In this document: positions 1-7,852 of the stretch, one piece after another
Numbering within the stretch: position 1 is the first letter of the stretch
Layout: each line of letters begins with the position of its first letter
From: a virus
Length of the DNA: 64,000 nucleotides
Virus record (IMG/VR): IMGVR_UViG_3300031951_000081
Coordinates: 22,942 to 86,941 of that record
Reading direction: 5' to 3' (one strand)
Notes under the pieces: generated by a model
What the model was told of the DNA's origin: nothing
The model's database searches: none
What the model saw: only the letters and a program-made list of their open reading frames with translations
Translations under genes and position numbers: made by a program

Positions 1-28
1 GGGAGTAGGGAAATTATTTATTCCCGAA

Positions 29-685
29 ATGGCAGGACTTCGTAAATGTGTATATTGTTTAATAGACAGTTCTAATAATAGGATTAGATATATTGGTAAA
101 ACAGAATGCGCGTTATCAAAAAGATTAAGAGAGCATTTGCAAGACTCTAGAAGACATAATACTAAAGTCAGTAGGTGAGTGCACAATAGAATAGATAACG
201 GATATGATATAATAATGCGCCCATTAATATGCGATGTAGATTTAAATGTGTGAGAAAAAAGATTTATAAAAATCTTTAAACATAAGAACTTTAAACTATT
301 AAATATGACTGATGGGGGAGGCGGTGTTTTAGGCACAAAGCAAACTGAGGAAACAAAGATTAAAAAGTCTTTAGCTCTTTCGGGTAAAAAGAAAAGCCCA
401 GAACACATAGACAAAATGAGAAAAGCTTTTTCAAAAACAGCATTTGTTTACAACGCTGTAAATGGTAAGTTTGTAGGGGAGTATAGCTCATTTAAGCAAG
501 CCAGCAAAGATTTGATAGTTAATCATACAGGACTACTTCTTTCCGCTAAATACGGAAGACATGTAAAAAACTACAGAGCTTTTTATACATATCAAGGAAA
601 TGTAATTCCAGTAAAACCAAAATACTATAAGAAAACATCTATTGAGAAATATATAAACGAAGAAGATATGATCCAAGCCCCGTAG
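29..685 (+). CDS. GIY-YIG homing endonuclease with NUMOD3 and IENR1-type DNA-binding repeats
   Basis: Site-specific homing endonuclease of 218 aa in table 4, from ATG at 29 to TAG at 683-685. An N-terminal GIY-YIG nuclease domain is seen as VYCLIDS near residue 7 and YIGKT near residue 24, followed by a WEKRF segment that carries the usual catalytic Glu. A NUMOD3-like segment (EETKIKKSLALSGKKKSPEH) lies near residues 98-118. An IENR1/NUMOD1-like module (YNAVNGKFVGEYSSFKQA) lies near 137-155. Two in-frame UGA codons (176 and 251) fall at Trp positions, giving SRWVHN and NVWEKR. The gene sits directly upstream of, and in a different frame from, the 3' part of an ATPase gene, so it probably lives in an intron or insertion in that gene. 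The frame is open to the window edge, so a longer upstream start cannot be excluded. Confidence 0.85.
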
Positions 686-699
686 AAATATGGGGGTTC

Positions 700-1050
700 T
701 TGTTAGCGACCTCAGTGTGGAATCTTTACAAAATGATGCGCGAAATTAAGCGAGACGATCTTGTCGTATTCGTTATGGCGCACTGTGAACCATACGATGT
801 CAATGGCATCACGCATTACCGAACAATGACAAACGGTAAGAAGCTTTCTAAAATTAATCTAAATGCTTTTCTAGCATACAATCTATATACTAAAGTAACT
901 AAAACCCCTGATAATAAATTTACCTACGATCTAATAACACAGTCTGATGGGACAACTGAGGCGAGAAGTGTTATGGGTGTTTTTGATCCTAAGATTGAGA
1001 ACAACCTTGAGGTAATAAGAAAATCAGTCCTTGAGGCTGAAATTGGTTAA
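700..1050 (+). CDS. 3' part of a RecA-like (Sak4/AAA_24-type) ATPase interrupted by the homing endonuclease
   Basis: This 116-codon open frame has no credible start of its own: it opens at a TTG 15 bases after the endonuclease stop. It reads as the C-terminal part of a RecA-fold ATPase of the Sak4/AAA_24 group, which assist single-strand annealing and recombination in phage replication. Support comes from a hydrophobic strand followed by His and acidic residues (DLVVFVMAHCEP), a GKKLSKI segment and a DGTTEARSVMGVF segment, the usual order in the C-terminal half of these proteins. The Walker A exon must lie left of the window. The stop is TAA, 19 bases before the next gene. An AAGCCCC/GGGGGTT hairpin (675-699) lies at the probable junction and could be part of an intron 3' end. 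ATPase family assignment is by pattern, not by search. Confidence 0.6.
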   Translation: MLATSVWNLYKMMREIKRDDLVVFVMAHCEPYDVNGITHYRTMTNGKKLSKINLNAFLAYNLYTKVTKTPDNKFTYDLITQSDGTTEARSVMGVFDPKIENNLEVIRKSVLEAEIG

Positions 1051-1069
1051 CTAAAACAATATAATCACT

Positions 1070-1648
1070 ATGTATCAAGCAACTATGTTCAAAGAAGAGT
1101 CTTACTCTGGTGGAGGCTCCAAAATCCCCGTAGGAATTCACACGGGAAATATCGTGTTTAACGGTCTATCCACTGACTCTACATGAACTGATATAAACTT
1201 TTCGGAAGTAGCCACCGGAAAGGTAATTCATAAACGTCTCTTTGTACCAACTGGAGGTAATCCAAAAGAGGGAGAAAGCATTCAGGATGCGTACAACAGG
1301 GAAGTAACTAAAAACCTCAAGCATATTGTGCACATAATGACTGCACTGCTTGGAGATGAGGCTGTTGCCTCTTTCAGCGCAGAAGACTATAAGACCTTTG
1401 TTGCTAATGCCGCATCACTGCTTAATGAGCAAAAGGGTACCGCAGTAAACCTCAAAGTCGTTCCTGATTATAAGGAAAAGATGTATCCAGAGCTCCCCTC
1501 ATATGGTAATTATGTGGAGAAAGCAGGAGGAGTATCTCGTCTTTCCTTTTCCAAGAAAGAATTGGAGGCAATCAGCGAAATGTCAGCAAATCGCGCTAAG
1601 AAAGATGACGGAGCAATGTCGCAAGAAGACGTAGACTCTCTCATTTAA
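1070..1648 (+). CDS. Putative single-stranded DNA-binding / replication accessory protein
   Basis: A 192-aa protein from ATG 1070 to TAA, with one in-frame UGA at 1184 read as Trp (STWTDINF). It has alternating short strands in the first ~70 residues, a helical middle (TKNLKHIVHIMTALLG) and then a strand-rich VNLKVVPD...PELPSYGNYVEK block. The acidic tail ends EDVDSLI; acidic hydrophobic tails are typical of phage ssDNA-binding proteins that recruit partners. It lies between a Sak4-like ATPase and a primase and is followed at once by a strong terminator, so it probably closes an early transcript. The SSB role is inferred from position, tail and strand pattern; no diagnostic motif was recognised. 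Confidence 0.6.
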
Positions 1649-1654
1649 TGATTA

Positions 1655-1684
1655 GGGCGATAGGAGAAATCTTATCGCCCTTTT
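1655..1684 (+). terminator. Rho-independent terminator after the SSB-like gene
   Basis: GGGCGATA at 1655 pairs with TATCGCCC ending at 1680, with a short AGGAGAAATCT middle, followed by TTTTCTATTTT. This is a strong intrinsic terminator six bases after the stop of the SSB-like gene. It implies that the primase cluster downstream has its own promoter or depends on read-through. Confidence 0.85.
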
Positions 1685-1696
1685 CTATTTTACCTG

Positions 1697-2038
1697 GTGG
1701 GTAAAGAGTGGTTCGATTCCGCTCATAAAAGCATGAAGACTTTATCTGAATTCATTAACGGTGATCCAAAGAAGCTCGAAGAACTTCTGAAGGTCAACCC
1801 CACTATTGGGGATTCCATTATAATAGGAACCTTTAGCTGTACTTTTATAGACAGCTTAGGAGAGACTATAAAACTAACTAAACACTGGTTTATGTTCACT
1901 CGCTACTTCCACTTAAATATGGAGTCTCAGGCAGAGTGTTTTGTTATAGACAAATATAAGGCTGAAAAAATAATAAAAATAAGAGTACATAAAAAATGAA
2001 GGCAATCTACTACACTGCTGATTGAAAAACCTCAGTAA
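1697..2038 (+). CDS. Small conserved-type hypothetical protein upstream of primase
   Basis: No family recognised. GTG at 1697 opens a frame that reaches UGA at 1997-1999 (100 residues) and, in table 4, continues for 13 more residues to TAA at 2036-2038. An alternative ATG lies at 1733. The protein is mixed alpha/beta with an N-terminal helical part (FDSAHKSMKTLSEF) and a strand-rich middle (DSIIIGTFSCTFID); the C terminus is basic (IIKIRVHKK). The UGA overlaps the primase ATG as ATGA at 1996-1999, the normal stop/start arrangement in a standard-code operon. Whether it ends at the UGA or reads through as Trp is unclear. Start choice is uncertain, because the terminator ends only 13 bases upstream and no ribosome-binding site is visible. 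Confidence 0.55.
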
Positions 2039-2964
2039 ATCAAGAGGCAGCGTTTGAATACTACATGGGGCAAAAGATAGTTCTTGGCAAACTATACAAA
2101 TCCCCATTACGAGAGGACAAGAATCCAACAGCAGCATTCTTCTATTCAGAGAGAGAAACACTCTACTTTAATGATTTTGGTATAGCGAAGATGTACTCCG
2201 TTATAGACTTTGTTAAAGCCAAATTCAATTTAAATTACGAGCAAGCTCTATCTAAAATGATAGCTGATATACCGTTAATGAAAGACGGTGCAGTAGAGAT
2301 TCGTCCTAAAGAAGACGTACAGTATTCGTTCACTTCTTCACCTTTAGAAGAGGGAATGTATTACTGAAACAAATACAAGATACCCAAAAACATCGTAGCT
2401 AAATATAGTTTCTTTGTTAAGAATATCTATAGAAATGAAGAGTATTGGGCACGTTCAACTAAGGGCAATCCAATTTTTGCTTACAAGTTTCCATCAGGAA
2501 ATATCAAAATCTATCGCCCTTTAAGTGGGGACAAGTCCAAGAAGTGGGGAGGGAATGCTAATACTAAAGACATAGGGGGACTATTCCAACTTCCACAGAA
2601 GGGAACAGTTCTTTTTATAACATCTTCTATCAAGGACATAATGGTCTTAAGACAACATGGGTTTAACGCTGTTTGCTTTAACGGAGAAGGATATGGGACC
2701 TCTGATAAAAGTTATTCAGAAATAAAGCCTTTCATCGTTGGCCTTAAGAAAAGATTTAAGCATATAATAATTTTTTTAGACAGTGACTCTGCGGGTATTG
2801 ATTACTCTATGAAACTGTCATATAGAATAAAATGTAAATGAGTTTCTCTCCCCAGAGAAAAGGACATCTCCGACTTTCAAAAAAAGTTTGGCGTAAACAA
2901 GACTTTCAAACAGATCAAGAAATTGATCAAAAAAACACTCCAGTATGATAATCTCCCATTTTAA
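1996..2964 (+). CDS. DnaG-like DNA primase (Toprim)
   Basis: 322-aa primase that would lay down RNA primers for phage replication. The N-terminal part carries the family signature SPLREDKNPTAAFF at residues ~36-49 and a downstream YFNDFG. The C-terminal Toprim domain has ITSSIKDIM at ~208-216, where most primases have the Glu-Gly of the Toprim motif, and FLDSDSAG at ~260-267, the DxD metal-binding motif. No zinc-binding Cys cluster is seen in front, so the protein is shorter than bacterial DnaG. Three in-frame UGA codons (2023, 2365, 2839) are read as Trp; without recoding the gene would be four fragments. ATG 1996 overlaps the previous frame. The stop is TAA, 20 bases after the next gene starts. 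The missing Toprim Glu is unusual against textbook primases but may be normal for this phage group. Confidence 0.87.
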
Positions 2965-3349
2965 GCGTCTAGAATTGATCTTATTGATCTCTTTCACCTT
3001 GATGCTTTCTTCGGTAGCTGCGTCCATCGTAGTAATGTACGATTTCTTTGAGAAAACTTCGGACAAACTCGATGTGCTCGTACAGGACGCCGTCCTTGAT
3101 AATACCTACTACGATGTGCATCTATGGGAGTACAGCGATGGATCTCCCTATCTATACCAGATCCCTACCGATCAACCAACTGAAGAGTCGGGTATAAAAG
3201 AATTCAAACACAGATGCGATTTTGATTGCGAAGAAGAGTGCCCGGATTCTGTTAGGGTTGTTCTTATGCGTACCGTGTTCAATCGCTCAGAAATCCTAAA
3301 AGACACCATGATATATCAATGAACCACAGGAATATGAAGCCCTATGTAG
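2945..3349 (+). CDS. Small membrane-anchored protein of unknown function
   Basis: Begins at ATG 2945 inside the end of the primase gene. A strongly hydrophobic segment (residues ~9-33, ELILLISFTLMLSSVAASIV) follows a short basic N terminus, suggesting a signal anchor. The ~90-residue acidic domain behind it contains a small Cys cluster (RCDFDCEEECPD). The frame meets UGA at 3320-3322 after 125 residues and, in table 4, adds nine residues to TAG at 3347-3349. That UGA overlaps the uracil-DNA glycosylase ATG as ATGA. The other two forward frames are quickly closed here, which supports this one. No family was recognised; possible roles include membrane tethering of early replication or exclusion. 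Confidence 0.6.
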
Positions 3350-3978
3350 GGGATAGTTGGGTATGGCCATTAAACAAGGCTTTCGATGTTTTCAAAAAAG
3401 ACATCATCCCTTTTATAATGGCGGAAGAGGAAACCAAAAAAATCTACCCTACAACGCACTCAATTTTTCGGGCCTTTAAAGAGGTTCCATTTGACGACGT
3501 ACGTGTAGTAATACTCGGTATGGACCCTTACCATGATGGCAGTGCAACTGGTATCGCTTTTGATAACCCAAGAAACGGGAAGATCTCACCATCTTTACGT
3601 AATATCTTTAAGGAGATCGAAGAAGATACCGGCAAGCCTTCTATGGGATTCGATAATTCTGTTTCATTTCTAGAGCACCTCCCCCCACAAGGCGTTTTAC
3701 TATTAAACACAGCACTCACAGTCGAACAAGGAAAACCTGAAAGCCATCTAGAAGTATGGCGTGAATTTACTTCTGAAGTTATAAACACTCTTAATAAGAA
3801 GGATAAACTAGTTTGGTTGCTTTGGGGCAAAAAAGCCCAGAAGTTTAAATCTAAAATCAATGCGAAACACATTATAATAGAGAGTGCTCATCCCTCTCCC
3901 TTCAGCTACAGGCTGTTCAAAGGATGTAAATGTTTCACACAAGTTAACGATAAGTTAACTAAACCAATTATTTGGTAA
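3319..3978 (+). CDS. ung: Uracil-DNA glycosylase (family 1)
   Basis: 219-aa enzyme that removes uracil from DNA, normal length for the family. The catalytic water-activating motif is GMDPYHDG at residues ~67-74 (consensus GQDPYH). The DNA-intercalating loop is SAHPSPFS at ~189-196 (consensus HPSPLS). Between them lie LLLNTALTVE and LVWLLWGKKAQ, both characteristic of family 1. All Trp residues use TGG; there is no in-frame UGA. ATG 3319 was chosen because it overlaps the upstream frame as ATGA. The gene ends TAATG, so its stop shares one base with the next start. Several crAss-like phages carry a glycosylase of this kind, probably to exclude or repair uracil during replication. Confidence 0.95.
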   Translation: MNHRNMKPYVGDSWVWPLNKAFDVFKKDIIPFIMAEEETKKIYPTTHSIFRAFKEVPFDDVRVVILGMDPYHDGSATGIAFDNPRNGKISPSLRNIFKEIEEDTGKPSMGFDNSVSFLEHLPPQGVLLLNTALTVEQGKPESHLEVWREFTSEVINTLNKKDKLVWLLWGKKAQKFKSKINAKHIIIESAHPSPFSYRLFKGCKCFTQVNDKLTKPIIW

Positions 3979-4760
3979 TGAATTTCTTCTTAGATCCTGA
4001 AACAAGATCAAAAGTGGCTTCCGCTGGTTCTCTTTTCTTCGGGCCCACTTACCCATGTTCTGCATGCTTCAATGGCACAATGGACAAAAAGTTCGTACAG
4101 AAAGTGCATATAAATCCTCCTGAAGCCGTCAGCTTGACGAAAGATAAGAACCGCCTGATGAAAGCCCTGAATCTCAAGGGCATACCCGTTCCAGACTTCT
4201 ACAACAAAAAACAATTCTTCAACAAAGAAGATGCGTTTCTGGCAGTAGACTTCATGAACGAGTTTTCCTTTGACGACGGCTTCTTCCCGGCGCTTTTGTC
4301 CCACGGCCTGCAAATGGACTTTAGCTCCCTGCAAGAAGTGGTGCAAGCGATCAATGCATTCAATGGACCGGGCTTCGAAGGTGTGTTCCAGAAAAAAACT
4401 GAAGGGGCAATTAGTGGCACTGTTACCACAATCCCCAACGCGCCGTCCAGACTGAACAACGGACGAAACTTCATTACCGATGGCATCCTGCGTGAAGCAA
4501 TGCCCTCTTGCCTTACCGACCGAGACGAAGCTTACGCTCTTGCAAAAGAGACTGTCGAAGCGCTCAATCTCGACTACGCAACCGTTACAATCACTGTCGA
4601 TCCTGACTCCAAAGAACTGGAGGTGGTCAACGTCAACACAAATCTCGTGCATGAGGATGCCTTGGCTCTGAGAAGCTACATGGACAAACTGCACGTAGCC
4701 CTCAACAAGAAGAAATGAGAACCCGCAATAACCTCGAGGAATTCGCTTGAGAACAACTAA
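3978..4760 (+). CDS. Putative ATP-grasp-like protein
   Basis: Starts at ATG 3978, sharing one base with the glycosylase stop. A segment near residues 50-65 (DKNRLMKALNLKGIPVPDFY) resembles the N-terminal substrate/ATP part of ATP-grasp ligases. A C-terminal stretch (VTITVDPDSKELEVVNVNTN, near 212-231) resembles their metal-binding E-x-N strand. The catalytic role and substrate are unknown. The frame meets UGA at 4716-4718 after 246 residues and in table 4 extends 14 more residues to TAA at 4758-4760; the UGA overlaps the next ATG as ATGA. Base composition is clearly more GC-rich than its neighbours, internal UGA is absent, and a long antisense open frame (4008-4694) is a by-product of that composition. 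The assignment rests only on weak motif resemblance. Confidence 0.5.
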
Positions 4761-5182
4761 CGAAGGAGGGGATAACTTTTGAGTACGAAAAGGAAATTGA
4801 GTTATTCCCTTCCTTTGTTTTTAAAGGAATTGACATCGAAAAGAGAAACAAACAACTTAAAGTAAAGAATAACAAGTATCAAAATATTGTATATTCTCCA
4901 GACTTTAGCGGAAAGAATTGAGTAATCGAGACAAAGGGTCTTAGAAGGCCCGCATTTGACCTGAGATGAAAGATCTTTAAGTATACGATAAAGAATAAGG
5001 GGTGGTTACTATTAATGCCTACAAACCAAAAAGAGGTGTTAGTATGTATAGATATATTAAAAAAGTGAATAAAGAATGATAGAGAATGATCCGATAACAG
5101 AATATTACAAATCTCCGAGAATATCCAACTCCCTGCTAAAAGCAATCGCAAATCCAAGAATACTAAAACTAAAGAAGGATAA
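4715..5182 (+). CDS. PD-(D/E)XK endonuclease (DUF1064/Holliday-junction-resolvase-like)
   Basis: 155 aa in table 4, with five in-frame UGA codons (4748, 4919, 4967, 5066, 5087), so a standard-code caller finds nothing here. The core reads YSPDF at residues ~61-65, then WVIETKGLRRPAFDLRWKIF at ~69-88. That is the PD...ExK arrangement of small phage nucleases used for junction resolution or recombination, followed by the usual downstream helix. ATG 4715 overlaps the previous frame as ATGA. The core fold probably ends near VLVCIDILKK; reading on through UGA at 5066 adds a basic tail of about 38 residues that overlaps the next gene by 107 bases. If UGA 5066 acted as a stop, the gene would end seven bases before the next ATG. 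Confidence 0.8.
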
Positions 5183-6089
5183 CCCAGAACTATTTGAAGA
5201 TGACTCGGCTTCTTTAAGAATAGGCTCAGCAGTAGACTGTTTACTAACAGATCCTAAAGCCTGAGTTAGTAAGTTTAAAGTACTCGAAGTAAATAAGCCT
5301 TATGGTTTTATGGGCACATTTGTTTCTAACTTACCTAAGGGGATAACTAAAGACTCTCCTAAGGAAGATTACATGAGTGCTTACTGAATGAGTGGTTATA
5401 AGATGAGTGCTGATTGGGTGATTAATAAATTCTGAACTTCACCAGACGCTGTTGAATACTATAATACTTATAAAGAAGATGGGTATACAATTCTATCTAA
5501 AGATGAATACGACTCAGCTAAAAAGGCTGTATCTTTAGTTATGGATTCACCCTACGCATTTTCATACTTTCAAAGAAATAAAATACATGAAGAATTACTT
5601 CACCAAGTACCTATATATTTTACTCTTAAAGATCATGAGTTTAAAGCTCTCTTGGATGGGATTAAGATCGACCACCAAGAAAAAACTATAGAGCCTTTTG
5701 ATCTAAAAACAATAGGGAAATCTGTTTATGAATTCCCACTTAACTATATTCTATACGGCTACTACACACAAGCTGCTTTATATGAGTATGCTTTAAAGAC
5801 AAAAGAGTCTCCAGTGTATGATCTACTTCAAGAAGGTTATACTCTAAAGGACTTTATCTTTATAGTAGCTGAGACTAAAACCTCATCTTTTAATCCCGCT
5901 TTAATCTACACTACCTCTAAGGAGGAGAGAGAAGCTGGGTTTACTGGAGGCAACTTTAATAACAAATATCATAAAGGAATTTACCAACTTCTTGAGGATT
6001 ATCTTTGGCATGTGGAAACTGACCAATGAATATACCCTAGAGAAATCTATCAAAATGAAGGGAGGATACCCCTTAAAGTATTCACCTAA
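5076..6089 (+). CDS. RecB/Cas4-like PD-(D/E)XK exonuclease
   Basis: 337 aa, joined across four UGA codons (5262, 5385, 5433, 6027). The nuclease core is seen as KALLDGIKID (residues ~190-199, acidic metal ligand), FDLKTIGKS (~208-216, the D-x-K catalytic strand), then an aromatic helix with Tyr and Gln (YYTQAALYEY), as in RecB-family and phage DUF3799-type exonucleases. A second IVAETKTSS strand follows. Such enzymes resect double-stranded ends for annealing recombination, which fits the Sak4-like ATPase and ssDNA-binding candidate upstream. The last UGA lies in DQWIYPREIY; a Trp here fits the usual C-terminal pattern of the family. ATG 5076 lies inside the end of the previous gene. The stop is TAA. 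Confidence 0.82.
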
Positions 6090-6119
6090 TAAAACTTAAA
6101 CAGTCTAAAAGGTAACTAT

Positions 6120-6737
6120 ATGACACATAATCACGCAGTAAGCACCTACTTTATTTCTCCAATCTTTGAACTACGCAAGAACGAACCCCTCAGCGTTTTT
6201 GATAAAGCCTTCTATACCCAGACATATCTTGGTGACCATCAGCGTCCCGAGTATCGTAACTGAAAGGAAGGTAAGTATTTCATAATGGAGTACAACTCTA
6301 GCATTCCTCAGGAACTTGTGGAGCACCTTAAATCAAATCCACATTTTAAAGAGCAGTATTCACCGCAGGATGGAAGAATACTCTTTGTGTTCTCAACACC
6401 GGAAGAGGTAAGAGAGAACTTTGTCCTTAAAGTTATTGAGGGCAAATATTCTGAGGCAGATCGGAAAGTGGTAGACAAATACTTCCCTGATAATCCATCA
6501 CACTCCCGCTACGGAAATAGGCTAGTTTTCCTAAAGAGCGATTTGTGGAAGCAAAGATGGGAGCGAGAGATAGGAGTTGTGTTGCCTGATGGTGCGGAAG
6601 TATATAGCAAACCATTTCCACGTAATGAAGTATATGGATACTATAACGACAGTGTCGAACTGAATGAGAAGGTCGCAGATCAAACTACGATCGAATTGGA
6701 CCTTTCTCACGAGGATTACGAACTGAAATCGGCTTAA
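6120..6737 (+). CDS. Hypothetical protein, 205 aa
   Basis: No family recognised. The gene starts at ATG 6120 after AAAAGGTAACT and runs to TAA, with one in-frame UGA at 6261 read as Trp (YRNWKEGKY). The protein is mixed alpha/beta and fairly acidic, with several aromatic segments (STYFISPIFELRKN near the start) and an acidic C terminus (ELDLSHEDYELKSA). It belongs by spacing to the early replication cluster. The continuous frame on both sides of the UGA at similar codon composition supports a single gene. Confidence 0.75.
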
Positions 6738-7083
6738 GCTGATCGGGCGGTATGATAATCTCAAAGATCTATCGCTAAATGAGCTTGGGTTAAGTGAAAA
6801 AGACCTCTATGAATTAGAGGAAGTAAGGAGGGATAAGAAGACGTTTATACTTAAATCAATTGAACGCTCTTCCCCTTCTTTCGGAAGATTCATGTCCCAG
6901 GCTTACATTTATTATGAGACCGCAAAGAGCAAGAATAAGAAAGCTTTTGAGTCGGAGACTAAGAGTACGGTTGTGAAAAGACTGACTAAAAAGATCCACA
7001 AACTAAACGCCGAAACGTCACGAGTGCAGGACATTATGTCCATAGTTGTCGATCTTTACTTATTCTCAAGGGCTAAAAATTAG
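6664..7083 (+). CDS. Small basic hypothetical protein
   Basis: No family recognised. ATG 6664 lies inside the previous gene (74-base overlap) and the frame runs through one UGA at 6724 (TNWNRLKLIG) to TAG at 7081-7083, giving 139 aa. No other start codon precedes the clearly coding part (KDLSLNELGLSEKDLYELEEVRRDKK), which is why this start was taken; a frameshift from the previous gene is an alternative. The protein is helical, Lys-rich and probably coiled, ending DLYLFSRAKN. A terminator follows 32 bases downstream, so it closes this early transcript. Confidence 0.6.
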
Positions 7084-7115
7084 CCTGAAGCAAAAGTAGA
7101 CTTATGAAAACAAAG

Positions 7116-7158
7116 AACCCCCACTCTCCATTACGGAGGGATGGGGGTTTTCTTTTTT
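7116..7158 (+). terminator. Rho-independent terminator
   Basis: AACCCCCA at 7116-7123 pairs with TGGGGGTT at 7142-7149; an inner CTCC/GGAG pairing extends the stem, and TTTTCTTTTTT follows. It ends the plus-strand cluster after the small basic protein. It fills most of the 101-base gap before the next gene. Confidence 0.88.
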
Positions 7159-7184
7159 ATTAACATTCACCAAACAAATTAACA

Positions 7185-7790
7185 ATGACCAAAAAGAAAT
7201 TTCTTCTGGTTCCACTGGAGCAACTCCGCCCACTATTCTCCACAGAAAATGGCATCGACAACCGTCCCATCGAAGAAACTGAGGACATGATCGACTGCTT
7301 TCCAATGCAGTATGATGATCAGGATTTCCTTCTCGTAGCAGAGCCTTTGTTCATCGAAATGCGACGTCAACTCACGGACATGAGGATCCCGTACCAAATA
7401 GCGGGGTATTACCCAAAGTCTGTTGATCCAGCCAAATTCTCCGGCGCTACCCTCGCTTCAGAAGAAACAAGGAAAAAGCTCATCAAGTGCTGCTTTTCGT
7501 ACCATGAAGAAACGCCTCAATCCCTGGCAGAGAAACTCATTGATCCGGGCTACTGCGCCTGCAAAGGGGAGTGCAACAACTGCAAAAATAAGCCGATGGC
7601 TGAGCAGGAGATTGATAAGTTTATCGAGGACTCTATCCTGACCATTATGACCATCACCGGCAAGAAGTCTCTCACCAAAGACGAGCAAGAACTGCTCAAG
7701 CTCTTCTACAGTATCCTGCCGATCCGCTGGCAAGACAAGTACAACCGAAAAGTAACTGATCTACTGGAAGCCCTTAAAGGAGTTCAGTAA
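7185..7790 (+). CDS. Hypothetical protein with a Cys cluster, 201 aa
   Basis: No family recognised. The N-terminal ~90 residues are mixed alpha/beta (FLLVPLEQLRPLF, DDQDFLLVAEPLFIEM). The middle has a possible zinc-binding cluster, YCACKGECNNCKNK near residues 125-138, preceded by another Cys pair (KCCFSYHEE). The C-terminal third is helical. It is flanked by terminators on both sides, so it should be a single-gene transcript with its own promoter in the 26 bases after the upstream terminator or reached by read-through. It is GC-rich compared with the genome and has no in-frame UGA, like the ATP-grasp-like gene, which suggests either strong expression or a different origin. Confidence 0.75.
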   Translation: MTKKKFLLVPLEQLRPLFSTENGIDNRPIEETEDMIDCFPMQYDDQDFLLVAEPLFIEMRRQLTDMRIPYQIAGYYPKSVDPAKFSGATLASEETRKKLIKCCFSYHEETPQSLAEKLIDPGYCACKGECNNCKNKPMAEQEIDKFIEDSILTIMTITGKKSLTKDEQELLKLFYSILPIRWQDKYNRKVTDLLEALKGVQ

Positions 7791-7845
7791 AAACAAAAAC
7801 CCCCTGTCTTCTCTTGCGAGAGGGCAGGGGGATGTTTTTTGAGTG
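7791..7845. terminator. Bidirectional terminator between convergent early and late transcripts
   Basis: A strong hairpin (CCCCCTGTC at 7800-7808 against GGCAGGGGG ending at 7831, with an inner TCTC/GAGA pairing around a TTGC loop) is flanked by an A-rich run on the left and TTTTTT on the right. It can therefore end transcription from both sides. It lies exactly between the last plus-strand gene (stop at 7790) and the end of the giant-protein cluster (stop at 7853). Confidence 0.88.
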
Positions 7846-7852
7846 ACGCCCA

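Noticed and set aside
1697-1725. T-arm-like GGTTCGATTCC with a 5-bp stem and a nearby TTTACC/GGTAAA hairpin, suggesting a tRNA (possibly a suppressor).
   Set aside because: No acceptor, D-arm or anticodon arm can be placed around it, and it lies in an open frame right after a terminator. It is best explained as chance.
4008-4694. Long minus-strand open frame of 228 codons.
   Set aside because: It is antisense to the GC-rich ATP-grasp-like gene, has low-complexity composition with no motif, and is explained by the codon bias of the sense gene.
6120-7083. Programmed +1 frameshift joining the 6120 gene to the following frame at GCT TAA G.
   Set aside because: An ATG at 6664 opens the second frame once UGA 6724 is read as Trp, so no frameshift is needed. 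Kept only as an alternative.
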